From Taenia hydatigena (Eukaryota; Platyhelminthes; Cestoda; Cyclophyllidea; Taeniidae), in assembly GCA_036345935.2 (NCBI GenBank), contig JADWOT020000006.1, positions 21,406,967 to 21,470,966 on the forward strand: a stretch of DNA of 64,000 nt, written 5' to 3'. The translations under genes and the position numbers were made by a program. The notes beneath the pieces were generated by a model. That model did no database searches, was not told the origin of the DNA, and was given only the letters and a program-made list of their open reading frames with translations. Below are positions 1 through 11,011 of the stretch, one piece after another. Numbering within the stretch: the stretch's first letter is position 1; the number at the start of each line of letters is the position of its first letter.

Positions 1-3000
1 AACTCGCACCTATGAATTACCGAATGGACCATTAAATATACACCTTCGCCGATTTAAGAGCTTGGGTTTCTGCTCTCTTTGTAAATGCCTTTACTGTCAG
101 GTCATGTCAGAAGTGTCTAAAAATTGCGAAATGAGCAGGGACCCAAAGAGGGCTAAAAGGCTTCGTGTCCTTCTTGGCATTAGCGAACTAGCCGTTAACA
201 TGCTCAATAGTCACTGACCATCTGATTTTTATGACTCGAAATGGTTGTATTAAAGAAGAGCATGGAATTTTACACAGGAACCGATAAATTGGGATCAGAG
301 AAGAAGGAAGTTTAGGTGTCTGGTCTGCGGAAAAGCGGGAAGAGGAGAAAATAAAGTAGCGATACAATATCAAAATAGATAGGCAAAAAGTTAGTCCTCT
401 GCTAATTGTAAATAGTTGGGACGAATTTAGAAGGAATCAATCAAAGCATTCAAAAGGACTATTTTTTATTTAAGTATCTGTTTGCAACGCTGAGTGGGAG
501 AAAACCCACAGGCAAATTGTTTCATCATATAAATCGAAGTACTGGACGAGGATGCCACAGCACTGCTGCCACTGGTTTGTGCGAGCGTCTTAAAATAATA
601 TGAAAATGCAAAATAGCACAATGCGTCTATTACCTAATAGACTGTTCTATAATTCTATACTGTAGGTGCTATTTTTGAATGCACTGCGCTTGAGGTTAAA
701 ATCGCAGTAGACCTAGTAACTGTCAATCATATCCTTGCAAACACTTGGACATGTGCTGTCGTAGCATTTCAGCAGCTTAGTAAATCAACTCTATAGGCAA
801 CTCTCAGGCTGATTGAGGGTGGAACCGAACTGAGGAGTGAATAACTTGACAAACCACATGAAATGGATAGCCAAATGGGGATTTTATGCCGTCAAGGGCT
901 GTATCTTGCCACCAGTTAGTATAACCTCTGTCTTCCTCCCTTTCTGCGAAAAATATTTGGTGTCATTCCGTGTTTGACACCGCACCAAGTAAGGCAAATC
1001 GCAGAATATTGGATGTGTTAACCTACAGAGTGCATTAGGCTCTTGCGTTTTGTGATAATCTCCGCTGAAAGGCATTGTGGGGTGCGAGTCGTCGGTAGTT
1101 GCATGGATGAGTGACAACTCACCTAATATACTTGACCAAGGCATAGAATAGGGCAGTCAACAAGTAAGTTGTGATTTCCTATTAGTGCAACGTGATGTTA
1201 CTTGCATGAATTTGAAGTCGCATTTTGCCCAGCTAAGTAGTTCTTCTCCGTAGTATTCAATTTGATTATGCTAGATAAACACTTGTCGTTAGCTAATTGT
1301 TATCGTCAGCAATCTAGAAGGGCTACTTCTTGAATGCCTAGATTACTATTATAGAATTAGCAGTTCATGACTTTGGAAAATTTTGCAAAAGTTGCAGATT
1401 ATGAGCAAGGGGAATTGATAGTAGAAATGGACACTGGTCATAAAATACAGTGGTGAGTTTATCTTTGCAAAATGACATTTCCCTTTTATTTATTTTACGA
1501 CATGTTTTTAGGCTGATTTTCGCTAACCAGTGGGAAATGCTCTTAGTTTTTACTTGCTTAAATATTCCACCTTAACTATGGCTTATTTGCATGCAAAAGC
1601 GTAAATCTTACTTCCTTTTGGAGTGCTTGACCTTTAAAAAATTTCTCGACAATCCTGCTTTGCTACCTTGTAAATATTTTTTCCCGATTATTCCCTTCCA
1701 TTTCTCACAATCGCTTGAATTCCTTGGTCGGTCTTTAATGTCCTTGGTTTTTCGCTGATTCTTTTTTAGCCGACTTTGTTGCCTCTTATCATCTACTGTT
1801 CGTGACTTTTTAGAATCTGTCTCGCTTTTCCTCTGTCTCGCTCTTTTCCTCCTCCTTCATCTATTTATCCCTTAGTTCCCACAGACTTGCCTAATACGTT
1901 TCTTCCGTTCCAAACTCACCCGCAGCCTCTATTTCCATTAACCTGAAAACCCTGAGTTTTTCAGTCGCAAATTCCTTCTGCTAGTGCGCTCCCTCCTTAA
2001 TTACCTGTTTCCTCTTATATTCACTCATTAAAATCAACGTCTTCCCTTCAGTCTCTCAATACTCTATTACATCAGCTATACATTAGTACTTTCTGTTGAT
2101 TTGCTCCTTTTTCTCACTACCTACGTCCCCTTCTCCTCCTCGACCTCTTCCCCCATTATGTCTCCCTTTCATTATTTACAGTTTATGAACACCATTGCCC
2201 TTATCTTCCTTCCCTTCCATTTTTCCTTAGAGATTCACTCAGCCTTCATCGTCAGCTGTTTCTCCATGCTCATCTCCTCTTCCCTCCTCGCGCTCAAACA
2301 TACTGTCCGCACGATCTTACCGGCACTGCGCCTTCTTTTGTCATCACTTCCACCCCATTCGCGACACGATTTTTGTGCCGTAATGTGATCACCACTCATT
2401 TTGTACAGTAGATGTGACCTTTCACTACTTTTATTGACTGCATCACACAGTGAGCCTGAGTTGTTAGCGCGCCTGTTTTAGAGTGTAAGGCGATGGTAGG
2501 AGTGAATGCGTGTACACAGGATATTTCGACAGGTTAGAGGTGTCCTAAGGACTTTTAACTCAACACGCTGGCGTGAGGGCAAGTGAGGCCCATTTGGAAG
2601 CAGTTAGTTATTTTGAAGAAGTCAACATTTCCTTGTTGCGATGCAGTCATGTAATAGAGCGCGGTCCTTACATCATTTGCAGTGCCATTCACAGTAGCGG
2701 TGGAGGCATTGCAGACGAAAGTGAGGGTTGCCCAATTATGACCGCGTGTTAGTCATATGGGGTTATTAGAACACATGTAGTAACATATAAGGTGTATGTA
2801 CTCAAGCAAAAACACTGGGCTTTAAACATTTAGTTGTAACTAAGAGGGCTGCAACCTTGGACGCCAAAACGATCAGACGTGGTAGCATATCTGAGCGGTA
2901 CGACTAATCCGCGTATGCAGATGTGTGCAGTGGGCCCATCATAAAATACCCATGAGAAAATCGCGTACATACTCTGACACGGTGGCAAGCCTATTCACTT

Positions 3001-3520
3001 GCATTGTTAGACATTTCCTATTTTGGCCTTATATTTGCAGCACTTTGTTTGTTTGGACTACCGGTTTTGGTCAGGGATAGAGGCGGCCATGTTGCCCTAG
3101 CTGCGTAGGCTAGCCACTGAGCCATGTTAGCAGCTTATTTTCATCTGCCTATTAAATATAAAAACATATATATGTATACCAGGATAGTATTCTGCCTTCT
3201 TTTGCATCAAAGGAGCCCCCGGACGCTACAATATTACTTGCACACATAAGGTGGCTTAATGCTTGCTTCGACAGTCACTATTTTGTAAGAATAAAAAATG
3301 TTGTGCATTTGTCGGGACTTTTGTATACCTGATGATTGAGTACAATAAAATCGTAGATAATAAATCGACCTTTATTTTCAAACCAACTAGTTTTATGTCC
3401 TTTTCATCCCACAGCGTATAACATTAGTTTGTAAACTTACAACTTATAACCAGTTTAATACACGCTCTATATTAAACCAAGAACTGACTTTATCTGCGAT
3501 GTGTTTTAACTCTTAGAAAA
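1..3520. other. Gene-free stretch, partly pyrimidine-rich
   Basis: I see no recognisable protein, RNA gene or mobile element here. Open frames are short and have no family motif. Roughly 1650-2400 is strongly C+T rich on the + strand, which produces a stop-poor frame of 95 codons (2101-2388) rich in Ser, Leu and Phe. I treat that frame as compositional and not as a gene. The remainder is A+T-rich unique sequence. Confidence 0.6.
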
Positions 3521-3585
3521 CCTTGAAGGTTTGCAAGATTACAAATGACCTACGCAGTTGGTTCATTTCATATCAGTGTAGTTGT

Positions 3586-4776
3586 ATGCCGGTTCCTTAC
3601 ATTAAATGTGTCTTAGTTGGCGATGATGCTGTTGGAAAAACCTGCCTGATAATAAAGAAAGCGTGTGGAGAGTTTCCTCGGTCTTATCTTCCGCCGGTAG
3701 AGCTCTCTCATAAATAATTTCTAGAATTATGATGATTATTGTTCAATGCTTGTTTATGTGCAGAAGGAGCCGCATGAATTGCGTCTGGTGGAAACCCATA
3801 ATCGGAGAATTGACGAAATGTTAAGACCAACAATTTATCAGAACACTAGCGTGTTTTTGTTGTGCTTTGCAGTGGACCGACGAAGTTCCTTCGACAGTGT
3901 TGCCGAGAAGGTACAAATTGTCAGCTTCAAATTCAAGAATGCTAACTCTTATTGTGTTTAATGATAAATCATTAAACATTCAGTTCACTTTGAAACCGAC
4001 TAATATCAACATCATAGCCATTCGCACTTGTGTAGTACAATGCATACCTGTTTAACATGATTTATTCTTTATATTTTTCTACACCGTAAATAAAATACAA
4101 CCGCACATTGACCGTTGGAAGAAAATACATTCGCATTAAGGTGCCATATGTTGGTTTGATTCCAAGACGCCAAACATCTACATCATTATGCTCATTCTTA
4201 GATTCGGTCTGACCATTACCGTGCATTGTCTGCCATCATAGGGTCTTGCATCGTGTACTTGTCCCACACAACTATTACTTTAAGATCTTCCTACTTGATT
4301 CTTAGTGAGCATGTCCTTACTGCTTTCAGTGGGTTCCAGTTATCAAAGAAATATATCCGACTGTGCCAATCCTCCTCGTTGGCTGCCGAAGCGATGAGCG
4401 CACGAGTTCCAGTGTGAGCACAATAACGTATTCTGAAGGGGAGGCACTTGCAAGAAAAATAGGAGCAGTGGCCTACATGGAATGCTCAGCTTATGATAAC
4501 GTATGCCCATCCCTTCTTCCTGTTCCCTTAACAAAGCAACTCGAGTTGTTTTACCATCAATTGTCACCTTCAAGTTGCCTTGTTACTGCAACACTGTGTG
4601 GCGTAAGACCTTAGTTTTGAAGTCTTGTGATAGATGACTCGAGTTTACCTACTTGGAAAGAAGTTTGTTTGAATGCAGCGTTGTTTTGGTTTTAGACTGG
4701 TGTTGATGATGTTTTCGATAGAGTCGTTCAAATTGCCGCTGATGCGAAAGTGAAGAAGCGTTGTTCAGTGATGTAG
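3586..4776 (+). CDS. Degenerate Rho/Rac-type small GTPase, four exons
   Basis: Four phase-0 exons with GT-AG borders join into 169 codons: 3586-3696, 3764-3910, 4330-4500 and 4696-4776. Exon 1 holds a Rho-type P-loop, [13 protein letters not shown] (residues 9-21). Exon 2 matches the Rac switch II and beta-4 region ([17 protein letters not shown]). Exon 3 matches [18 protein letters not shown] and ends near the SAL-type motif (ECSAY). Exon 4 ends in a CAAX box, CSVM, predicting prenylation and membrane attachment. Typical Rho proteins have about 190 residues. The whole effector loop with the switch I threonine is absent between exons 1 and 2, and the 67-bp intron does not encode it. The Rac Gly12 position is Asp, DTAGQ reads ETHNR, and the TKxD base-recognition motif reads GCRSDE. 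The family call is firm. Activity as a GTP-hydrolysing switch is doubtful, so this may be an atypical GTPase or a decaying gene. The start ATG was chosen because it lies just before the Rac-like N-terminus. Confidence 0.8.
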
Positions 4777-4855
4777 AATGAGGCTTATGCAGCTCCGGTA
4801 CCCAAGGATGCGCGTGCACAGGAGCACTGGGAACTCACATAGTCTCATGTCTTCC

Positions 4856-4868
4856 AATAAACAATAAA
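4856..4868 (+). promoter_or_regulatory. Two overlapping polyadenylation signals
   Basis: AATAAA occurs at 4856-4861 and again at 4863-4868, about 80-90 bases after the stop codon of the Rho-like gene. The position and the doubled signal fit a 3' end for that transcript. Confidence 0.6.
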
Positions 4869-5251
4869 ACCATTCCTTTTAACGCAGTGACTTTTGAAGA
4901 CAGATAAACGTTGTCCAGTTTTCCACGCATTCGCCTCACTTCACTGTAGTCCTTTAGCTCGCCATCACCCCAACACCAGTTCTCTGTTCATGCAGACATT
5001 TGCAATCGCATCGCCCTGCATCCGCCAGACCTCAGTGCCACTTGATGCACCACCAAGTGGAAGTGATCATTGGATAGGCAAATCATCCATACAAGTGCAT
5101 ATTAGAGCATGCGAAATTGCCAATGATAAATTAAACGAATAGCGAGAAGAGGCGGAGAGTGTGATGCTGTAAAAATAATAGGGGGAGGGGGGCAGAAGCA
5201 GGGGCACAGAATACTTGGAAGCAAAGTAGGGAACGTTGAAAGACACTGAGA

Positions 5252-6815
5252 CTAGCCGAGTTCTCTTTCGCCGCGCACCATCGCCATGAGCGCACGAATC
5301 CGCCGCGCTGGTGATGCAACCTCATCCAAACTAATCCCCTCCTCACAAAGCCCATCCTCCTCTTCCTCCTCCTCCTCCTCCTCCTCACCCTCCTCATCCC
5401 TCTCATCCTTCGCCTCCACCACCGCCTCTACCACTGCTCCATTAACCCCGTGTTCAGTGGATGTGGTGGGGTGCGTTGCATCGGAAATGTCCTCCTCCAT
5501 CGGCTCATAGAAAAGCATGTAGGCCTGCAGTGAGAACAAAGGAAAAGGGCATTACCTTAGGCTTTGAGTCCTCCCCTCCCCCCTCCCTGCCTCAAACACT
5601 CAAGTCATGTTCGCACCTGACAATCCTTAACACGGGAAAAGGGAACCGGGTTGACGTATCGGTCGGAGCTGAGGATCCATTCGTTGTTTGGAGTGGCGCT
5701 TTCAGCACCACCTTCGAGCCAGCACCGATAGGCCACATAGTGACCCGCGTGCAGGGTGTTGCCGTGATGCACAATTACAGAGCGCAGCACATATCGAAGG
5801 CATCTGCCAAAACCACAGTTTAAGTACACACATTAATAGGGAGAATGGTGCATGCATGCATGCATACATACATACTTTTTCTTGCTTTTTTCACCACCAC
5901 GTTTGATATTATTGCGACGGGCCAGAGCATTGAATGTGCACCCAGACGCGAGGTAGGGCGCCAGATCAAGGGTGTCGGAGAATGTGACATTATCAGTGAA
6001 TTTAGACATCATGCCACCGGCGGTAAAATTCCTCACGTAGTCATCTGCATCGGGAGCTATTTGCTTCAGAGGTATCCACACAGCACGTTGAATGTAAATG
6101 ACAAGAGGTGACTTTGCTGCTGGTGTTGTTGTCGTAGTGACGGGAGGCAGAGCGATCCATCGACGCGCACAGCACGTATTACGACACAGGCTCTCAACGA
6201 AGTGACGAATGGAACTGCGATCCGACGCCAGCGGTGACGGATCGTTTACCATCACCTCGGGTATTCGCAACGCCTCCATGTGACACTGGGGACAATGGAT
6301 TCCGGCCAGACGCCCCGCTGCACAGAACTCATCGCTCAACATAGTCTCAACGCTGCAGCGGTACTCTGCCTTTCCTCTGGACGACAATTTCTTCGTGTGC
6401 AATCGTCGGGACTTTTCTGGCAGCAGAAAACTAAACTGCAATCACTCAATTAAAATGCATCGAGGTGGTGTGCTCCTTTGGACTCACCAGGAAAGAGGAT
6501 AACGCAGGATTCGGGGACAAGACGCAATTCGCCATGGTAGGAGCATTTGGTGCAAAAAATTTGGGATGCGATGAACTGGTGGAAGGAGCTAGGTACAAAA
6601 CTGGTCGCACTCAAGGCGGGCGGATGGGGAGAGAGGTAGGCACTCAAGCCAAATTGCTGCACCGCACAAGTGCTCGTGGTGGTGACGGTGGTTGAGGTGG
6701 TGGCGGTGGTAGCAGCAGCAGATGGCGTATCCCCATTGGCAGAGATAGGCGGAAAGGGGGGAAGGCGGGAGACCGCAAGTAGATCCCCTGCTCCGCCTAT
6801 CCCGTCCTCCAATCA
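5252..6815 (-). CDS. USP30-like ubiquitin carboxyl-terminal hydrolase, C-terminal part
   Basis: Minus-strand exons resemble the second half of the catalytic domain of USP30, a mitochondrial outer-membrane deubiquitinase. The first recognisable exon ends near 6488-6502 and has a zinc-finger-like CTKC pair. The next, 6435-5876, has a HCPQC pair and an IYIQRAVW segment like the family's IHLQR. The third, 5803-5617, has the catalytic His box HAGHYVAYRC and the downstream WILSSDRYV. The last, 5524-5252, begins AYMLFYEP, the usual end of the fold. Introns of 72 bp (GTATGT donor) and 92 bp (CAG|GTGCGA donor) keep the frame. The protein then runs into an unusual acidic tail with twelve consecutive Glu, encoded by a trinucleotide repeat. 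The 5' limit is a stop just upstream of 6812, so more exons must exist upstream. The donor of the first exon is not settled. The family call is good; USP30 itself over other USPs is a fair inference. Confidence 0.72.
5355..5387 (-). repeat. Trinucleotide tract encoding poly-Glu
   Basis: A CTC/CCT-type tract on the + strand reads as GAG/GAA codons on the minus strand inside the last exon of the USP-like gene and gives the acidic tail. Length polymorphism is likely. Confidence 0.8.
5846..5875. repeat. Short tetranucleotide repeat (GCAT/ACAT)
   Basis: Alternating TGCA and CATA units form a small microsatellite. It covers the donor end of a USP-like intron: read on the minus strand it supplies the GTATGT donor used after position 5876, so repeat-length changes could affect splicing. 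Confidence 0.7.
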
Positions 6816-7120
6816 GATCTTTCATCACGAAATATTGAACCCAATGTTTGACCTTTCTAAGCTATAGGCACTTTTTGCTATCTTTGTTCTCTTACCGCCC
6901 TCTATGTTAATGTAGCTGTCTCACGCAAACTTTACACTTCCCCACTGCTTGAGTCGCGCTACTTGCATACTGCTTGCTGTGCCCCATAGTAATGCAGAAT
7001 CGCATTCAATGCATAGGTCTAATTCCTTTTTGTTAATGCTCAGAATCGCAAATATGGTCCTATGCAGCTTCTTCCTAAATAGTAGTCTTATAAAATCGAA
7101 ATATCTGCCACTCCTTTAGC

Positions 7121-7810
7121 GTGCTATGTACCACTCATGGTGGCACTGCGGCCTTCCAGCAATCGCAAAAGCCAACCAGACTGCGACCAACATTTCTCTT
7201 CTTAGTGTTTGACATACCACCACTCCAAAATCACAACTCTTTGCCTTTTGTGCGAAGTGTTTGTGCAGCGAAGAATACATATTTTGTGGCGCACAAGACG
7301 TTCTCTCTGAGCAATCAATTCGCATTTTGCGTGTACCCTTCAGCATTGACAAGACCACCAAATGGCCAAGTGCCTCACTTCCACTCGCAGCATGAGCAGG
7401 TTCGGAAACGGGATCCGCTATTTGGTCTCAAGCAGACTTCGAGTGCAATATACTTTGTTTTCAAAAAACCATTTTCTATTATAATCCATGGGCATTCAGC
7501 TGACCGTTCCCCTATATCGTCCATTCCTATAATTATAGCAAGAATACTTCACATGTTCTTTGCATTTCGTACTCTCTCTATCCTCACTTATTCCTTCTCC
7601 CTCCTTTCACCTTCTCCCACACCCTCAACTATTCTGTCTTCCCTAGCATTCGCAGAGCTAATGCACGCATACAGACACAAAGCCAAACACCAACCTCCCA
7701 CTCCAATAACCAGTCCCTTAAATCACCGCATAAAAGGCACTCACAAAGTTGACAACCATTCCTCTTACAAAATGCTCTCCATGGAGTTAATGCCAATGAT
7801 CATGAGGTGA
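7121..7810 (+). other. Longest unassigned open frame (230 codons), antisense to the USP-like gene region
   Basis: An uninterrupted frame lies between the recognised USP exons and the candidate N-terminal exons, on the opposite strand. It opens at a GTG; the ATG codons lie late. It shows no domain I recognise, is rich in Ser, Pro and Phe, and its middle is C+T rich, which lowers stop frequency. I record it for completeness and do not propose a function. Confidence 0.15.
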
Positions 7811-7959
7811 GGATCATCAATGAACTACCACCACGGCAATCGACATCAAAGTTGTTTCCATTGCTTGTGTCAAGCACTTCGCCTCTTCGCTGCCATGCTG
7901 CATGGCATCGGCACAGCTCACAGCACAACAACAAGCGTCATAATTCAACAGGAGAGGAG

Positions 7960-8568
7960 AGGGAAAATGTGGCCTGAAGACTTGCGCATATGGAATGTCC
8001 TCCCATGCCGCATGTGTTGCAATCTCCCACTTGGAAGGTGTCTTCAACACACCCAAATCAAGTAGCACCACCACAAGGCTGATAAAGCATTGACGTGGGT
8101 GCTGAACGAGTCGCGCGGCGATTGGCTGAACAGAACCACGCATTTGGAGCCCTCGCGTCGGCACTCATCGCATTCAAATGTACATACGTTTAGTTAAGGC
8201 AATGGCTTAGAGCGCATAGAAGAGGGTGCACAGAATCAAAAAGAACTAGCAATGTTTTAGCTTGAGATCCGCAGCAAAAAGTGAGGAAGAAAAAGCACAA
8301 TTGTACTGAGAAGAATGAACACGTGGGTTGGGGGAGAGCTTGGAAATAACACGAATTGATGCACAGCGTTTTAGTGTGCCTAATTTTTGTGATGAGATTT
8401 TCGCCAACCCAAAGTGACATTGGAGAACTTAAATGAGCCTCATCGGAATCGGCGCGACCGGCACCAGACGCAAAAGATGGCTGCTCCAATAACGTCCTCC
8501 GAGTATATTTTAGGGAGGCAATGGCCACAACCACTCACTTGATTTTGAACGAATTTTATCAAATGCAT
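7960..8568 (-). CDS. Possible N-terminal exons of the USP30-like gene
   Basis: Three weak matches lie in the right order upstream of the firm USP exons. An ATG at 8568 leads in nine codons to a GTGAGT donor. It is followed near 8500-8450 by a short hydrophobic then basic stretch (VIGAAIFCVWCRSRRFR) like the N-terminal membrane anchor of USP30. Around 8350-8310, TLCINSCYFQALP resembles a degenerate Cys box. Around 8080-8040, QCFISLVVVLLDLGVLK resembles the helix after the Cys box. Exon borders are not resolved and the Cys box has lost its LGNT residues. The gene might be a pseudogene or I may have misread it. Confidence 0.25.
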
Positions 8569-8997
8569 AACACAAAAATCACCTGATGATCGACTGCAAA
8601 ACACTGCAGTGGAACGACTCTTCCATTCCGTTTCCTTACTTTACCGCGTCATGTCATATAGAGCCACAGTCGTGTCAGTCACCGTGGTGCTTACAGTTAA
8701 CATAGCTAAACTCGTTGCGTAGAAGCTCAGAATCCACACCTCATCGGTATTACCAAGCATAAGTCAATAAATTTTCGCCTCTGCGCTGCTCCATTTCTGC
8801 CACACCACTTCAACATTGAACTGCTCAATCAGAGGCGTATACTCAACAGAGCCAACATTGCATGTCATAGCTTTCGTGTGTGCAATCGTCAGCTAGTAAA
8901 AAAAAGGCAATTTTCAATGTCACTTCCAGATTGGTTAAAAGCACTTTGGTAGTCAGTGCGCATTATGATAATGCTCTCAGTGATCACTCGCAGTTGA

Positions 8998-9004
8998 TAT
9001 AAAG
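8998..9004 (+). promoter_or_regulatory. TATA box of the HSP70 gene
   Basis: TATAAAG lies 71 bases before the HSP70 start codon, leaving room for a transcription start near 9028 and a 5' leader of about 45 bases. It sits in the roughly 500-bp gap between two divergent genes. I looked for arrays of heat-shock elements (alternating GAA and TTC at 5-base steps) and found only a weak half-match near 8922. Confidence 0.6.
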
Positions 9005-9074
9005 GGACGCAGCCACCCTGAAGGTCATCACTATCAGAACCCTACACGCACGCATTTGTACACACTGAGAAAGT

Positions 9075-10883
9075 ATGTCATCAGGGCCAGCCATTGGTAT
9101 TGACCTAGGAACTACCTACACTTGCGTCGGTGTCTTCCAATGCGGCAAAGTAGAGATCATCGCCAATGACCAGGGTTACCGCAGAACACCTAATTATGTC
9201 GCCTTCACGCATAGAGATTGCCTCATCGGAGATGCTGCGAAGAACCAATTGGCATTGAACCCCGTCAACACGGTGTTCGATGCAAAACGTCTTATCGGAC
9301 TCCGTTTCAACGATGCGGAAGTGCAAAAGGACATGAAACGCTGGCCGTTCAGAGTGGTTAATAGCAGAGGGAAGCCGATGATCCAGGTGGAGTACTGTGG
9401 CGAGATAAAGCAATTTTCTCCAGAGGAGATCTCATCCCTGGTACTGCGGAAGGCGAAGGAGACAGCTGAGGCGTATTTGGGCGAGGAAGTTAAAGATGCG
9501 GTTATCACATTACCGGCTTACTTCAACGTTAGTCAGCGTCAGGCAACGACGTATGCTAGCGAATTAGCGGGTCTGAACGTGCTACGCACCATTAGTGAGC
9601 CAATGGCTGCTGCTATTGCCTACGGCTTGGACAAGAGGCTTAACAGAGAGTGCAACGTGCTCATCTTCGATTTGGGTAGAGAAAGCTTGGATGTGTGCAT
9701 CTTGTCCATAGTAAATGGAACATTTGAAGTGAAGGCGACTGATGGTGACAGGCATTTGGGCGGTAAAGATTTTGATTCTCGACTTGTGGATTATTATGTA
9801 AAAAAGTTTAGACGACAGCTCCACGGAATTCATTCTGTGCCTAGTGGAAGGACCATCAGCCGTCTCAGAAGGTCATGTGAGGCGGCAAAGAGGACGCTAA
9901 GTTCGACTTATTATGCAAACGTGGATGTCGAATCATTGTGTGAGGACCTAGATTTCAGCACGACCCTCTCACGGCATTTTTTTGAACAAGTGTGCATGGA
10001 TCTCTTTAATAAATTGCTGAGTCCCGTGAAGAGGGCTTTGAGTGGTGCCAAGTTGGACAGGACTGATATTGACGAGATAGTGTTGGTGGGTGGATCAACG
10101 CATATTCCGAAGGTGCAGAAGTTACTGCAGGACTTCTTTGGTGGTAGAAAGTTGAACAAGTCTATAAATCCGGAAGAAGTAGTAGCGTATGGTGCTGCGT
10201 TGCTAGCAGCGGATCTGACTAACTCAAAGTCGAAGATTCTAGGAGTTATACCACCGCCTGTGGGTAAAAACAATGAAGCTGCGGCGCCGCCTTTGATAAA
10301 GTGCAGCAAGTCGTTTCCGGTGAAGCAAACACATACATACACTACGAGGGTAGACAACCAAACGAGCATTCTCATTCCGGTGTATGCGAGTCAGCGTACG
10401 ATGGCGCGTGACATCAACTTGTTGTGCAACTTTCGGTTGTCGGGTATCCCACCGGCGCCGCGCGGCATGCCTCAAGTTGAGGTGACATTTGACCTTGATG
10501 AAAATGGTGTTCTTAATGTGTCAGCAGTGGAAAAGTCGATAAAGAAACAGAACTCCATCACCATTAGCCTGGAAACGGATTGCAGTTTGGAAGATGCGGA
10601 AAAGCGAGTGTTGAAGCAAGAGGATGAGAAGCAAAAGAGCAGGCTAGTAGCAAAGAACATGCTGGAAAACTACGTATTCACTGTAATATCGAGGATGAAT
10701 AACAAAGAAGTGAAGCAAAAGACATCGAAGGAGTTTCGAAAAAATGTATATGCAATGTGTGGGACGACGTTCAAGTGGTTGGACACCGACTGTCAGGCCA
10801 CAAAAGAGGACTATGAGCTAATGCGCAAAAGAATTGAGAGCATATGCGGCCCCATTATGATAACGGGGAGACCCGGCCAGTGA
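9075..10883 (+). CDS. Non-canonical single-exon HSP70-family protein
   Basis: 602 codons without introns. HSP70s are ATP-driven cytosolic chaperones of about 640-650 residues. The ATPase domain is complete: signature 1 IGIDLGTTYTCVG at 7-19, Asp10, Lys71 and Glu175 in place, and signature 3 IVLVGGSTHIPKVQ at 335-348. Signature 2 is altered: FDLGGGT reads FDLGRES (198-204), changing G202, G203 and T204, while Asp199 and Asp206 remain. The conserved interdomain linker (DLLLLDVxPLSLG type) is replaced by a Pro/Ala-rich stretch near 381-407. The substrate-binding core is recognisable (IPPAPRGMPQVEVTFDLDENGVLNVSA). The C-terminus stops at GRPGQ without EEVD, so binding to TPR co-chaperones is not expected. 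Divergent HSP70s lacking EEVD form an expanded set in taeniid tapeworms, which fits. The long intact frame argues for a maintained gene. Coupling of ATP hydrolysis to substrate release is likely impaired. Confidence 0.93.
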   Translation: MSSGPAIGIDLGTTYTCVGVFQCGKVEIIANDQGYRRTPNYVAFTHRDCLIGDAAKNQLALNPVNTVFDAKRLIGLRFNDAEVQKDMKRWPFRVVNSRGKPMIQVEYCGEIKQFSPEEISSLVLRKAKETAEAYLGEEVKDAVITLPAYFNVSQRQATTYASELAGLNVLRTISEPMAAAIAYGLDKRLNRECNVLIFDLGRESLDVCILSIVNGTFEVKATDGDRHLGGKDFDSRLVDYYVKKFRRQLHGIHSVPSGRTISRLRRSCEAAKRTLSSTYYANVDVESLCEDLDFSTTLSRHFFEQVCMDLFNKLLSPVKRALSGAKLDRTDIDEIVLVGGSTHIPKVQKLLQDFFGGRKLNKSINPEEVVAYGAALLAADLTNSKSKILGVIPPPVGKNNEAAAPPLIKCSKSFPVKQTHTYTTRVDNQTSILIPVYASQRTMARDINLLCNFRLSGIPPAPRGMPQVEVTFDLDENGVLNVSAVEKSIKKQNSITISLETDCSLEDAEKRVLKQEDEKQKSRLVAKNMLENYVFTVISRMNNKEVKQKTSKEFRKNVYAMCGTTFKWLDTDCQATKEDYELMRKRIESICGPIMITGRPGQ

Positions 10884-11005
10884 AGTCAAAGACATAAAAG
10901 TGAAGCAGCCAAATTTGCAACACAAGAAATCGCAAGGTATGGAAGCGGGAATACTTTGCTGGAGTTACCCGATCTGCATGTAATTGTTAGTTTTTATTTA
11001 CTGCA

Positions 11006-11011
11006 AATAAA
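11006..11011 (+). promoter_or_regulatory. Polyadenylation signal of the HSP70 gene
   Basis: AATAAA about 125 bases after the HSP70 stop codon, in A+T-rich sequence. Confidence 0.6.

Noticed and set aside
2101..2388. 95-codon frame as a membrane protein
   Set aside because: Hydrophobicity comes from C+T-rich sequence; no start context, motif or conservation visible.
3114..3124. tRNA-like A box (TGGCTCAGTGG on the minus strand)
   Set aside because: No B box (GGTTCGANTCC) at the right distance and no cloverleaf can be drawn.
8880..9000. Heat-shock element array upstream of HSP70
   Set aside because: Only a single weak TTCNNGA(A)-like half pattern near 8922; not enough to call.
9105..10660. 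Several minus-strand and shifted open frames inside the HSP70 gene
   Set aside because: Shadows of a strongly coding + strand; none shows a family motif.
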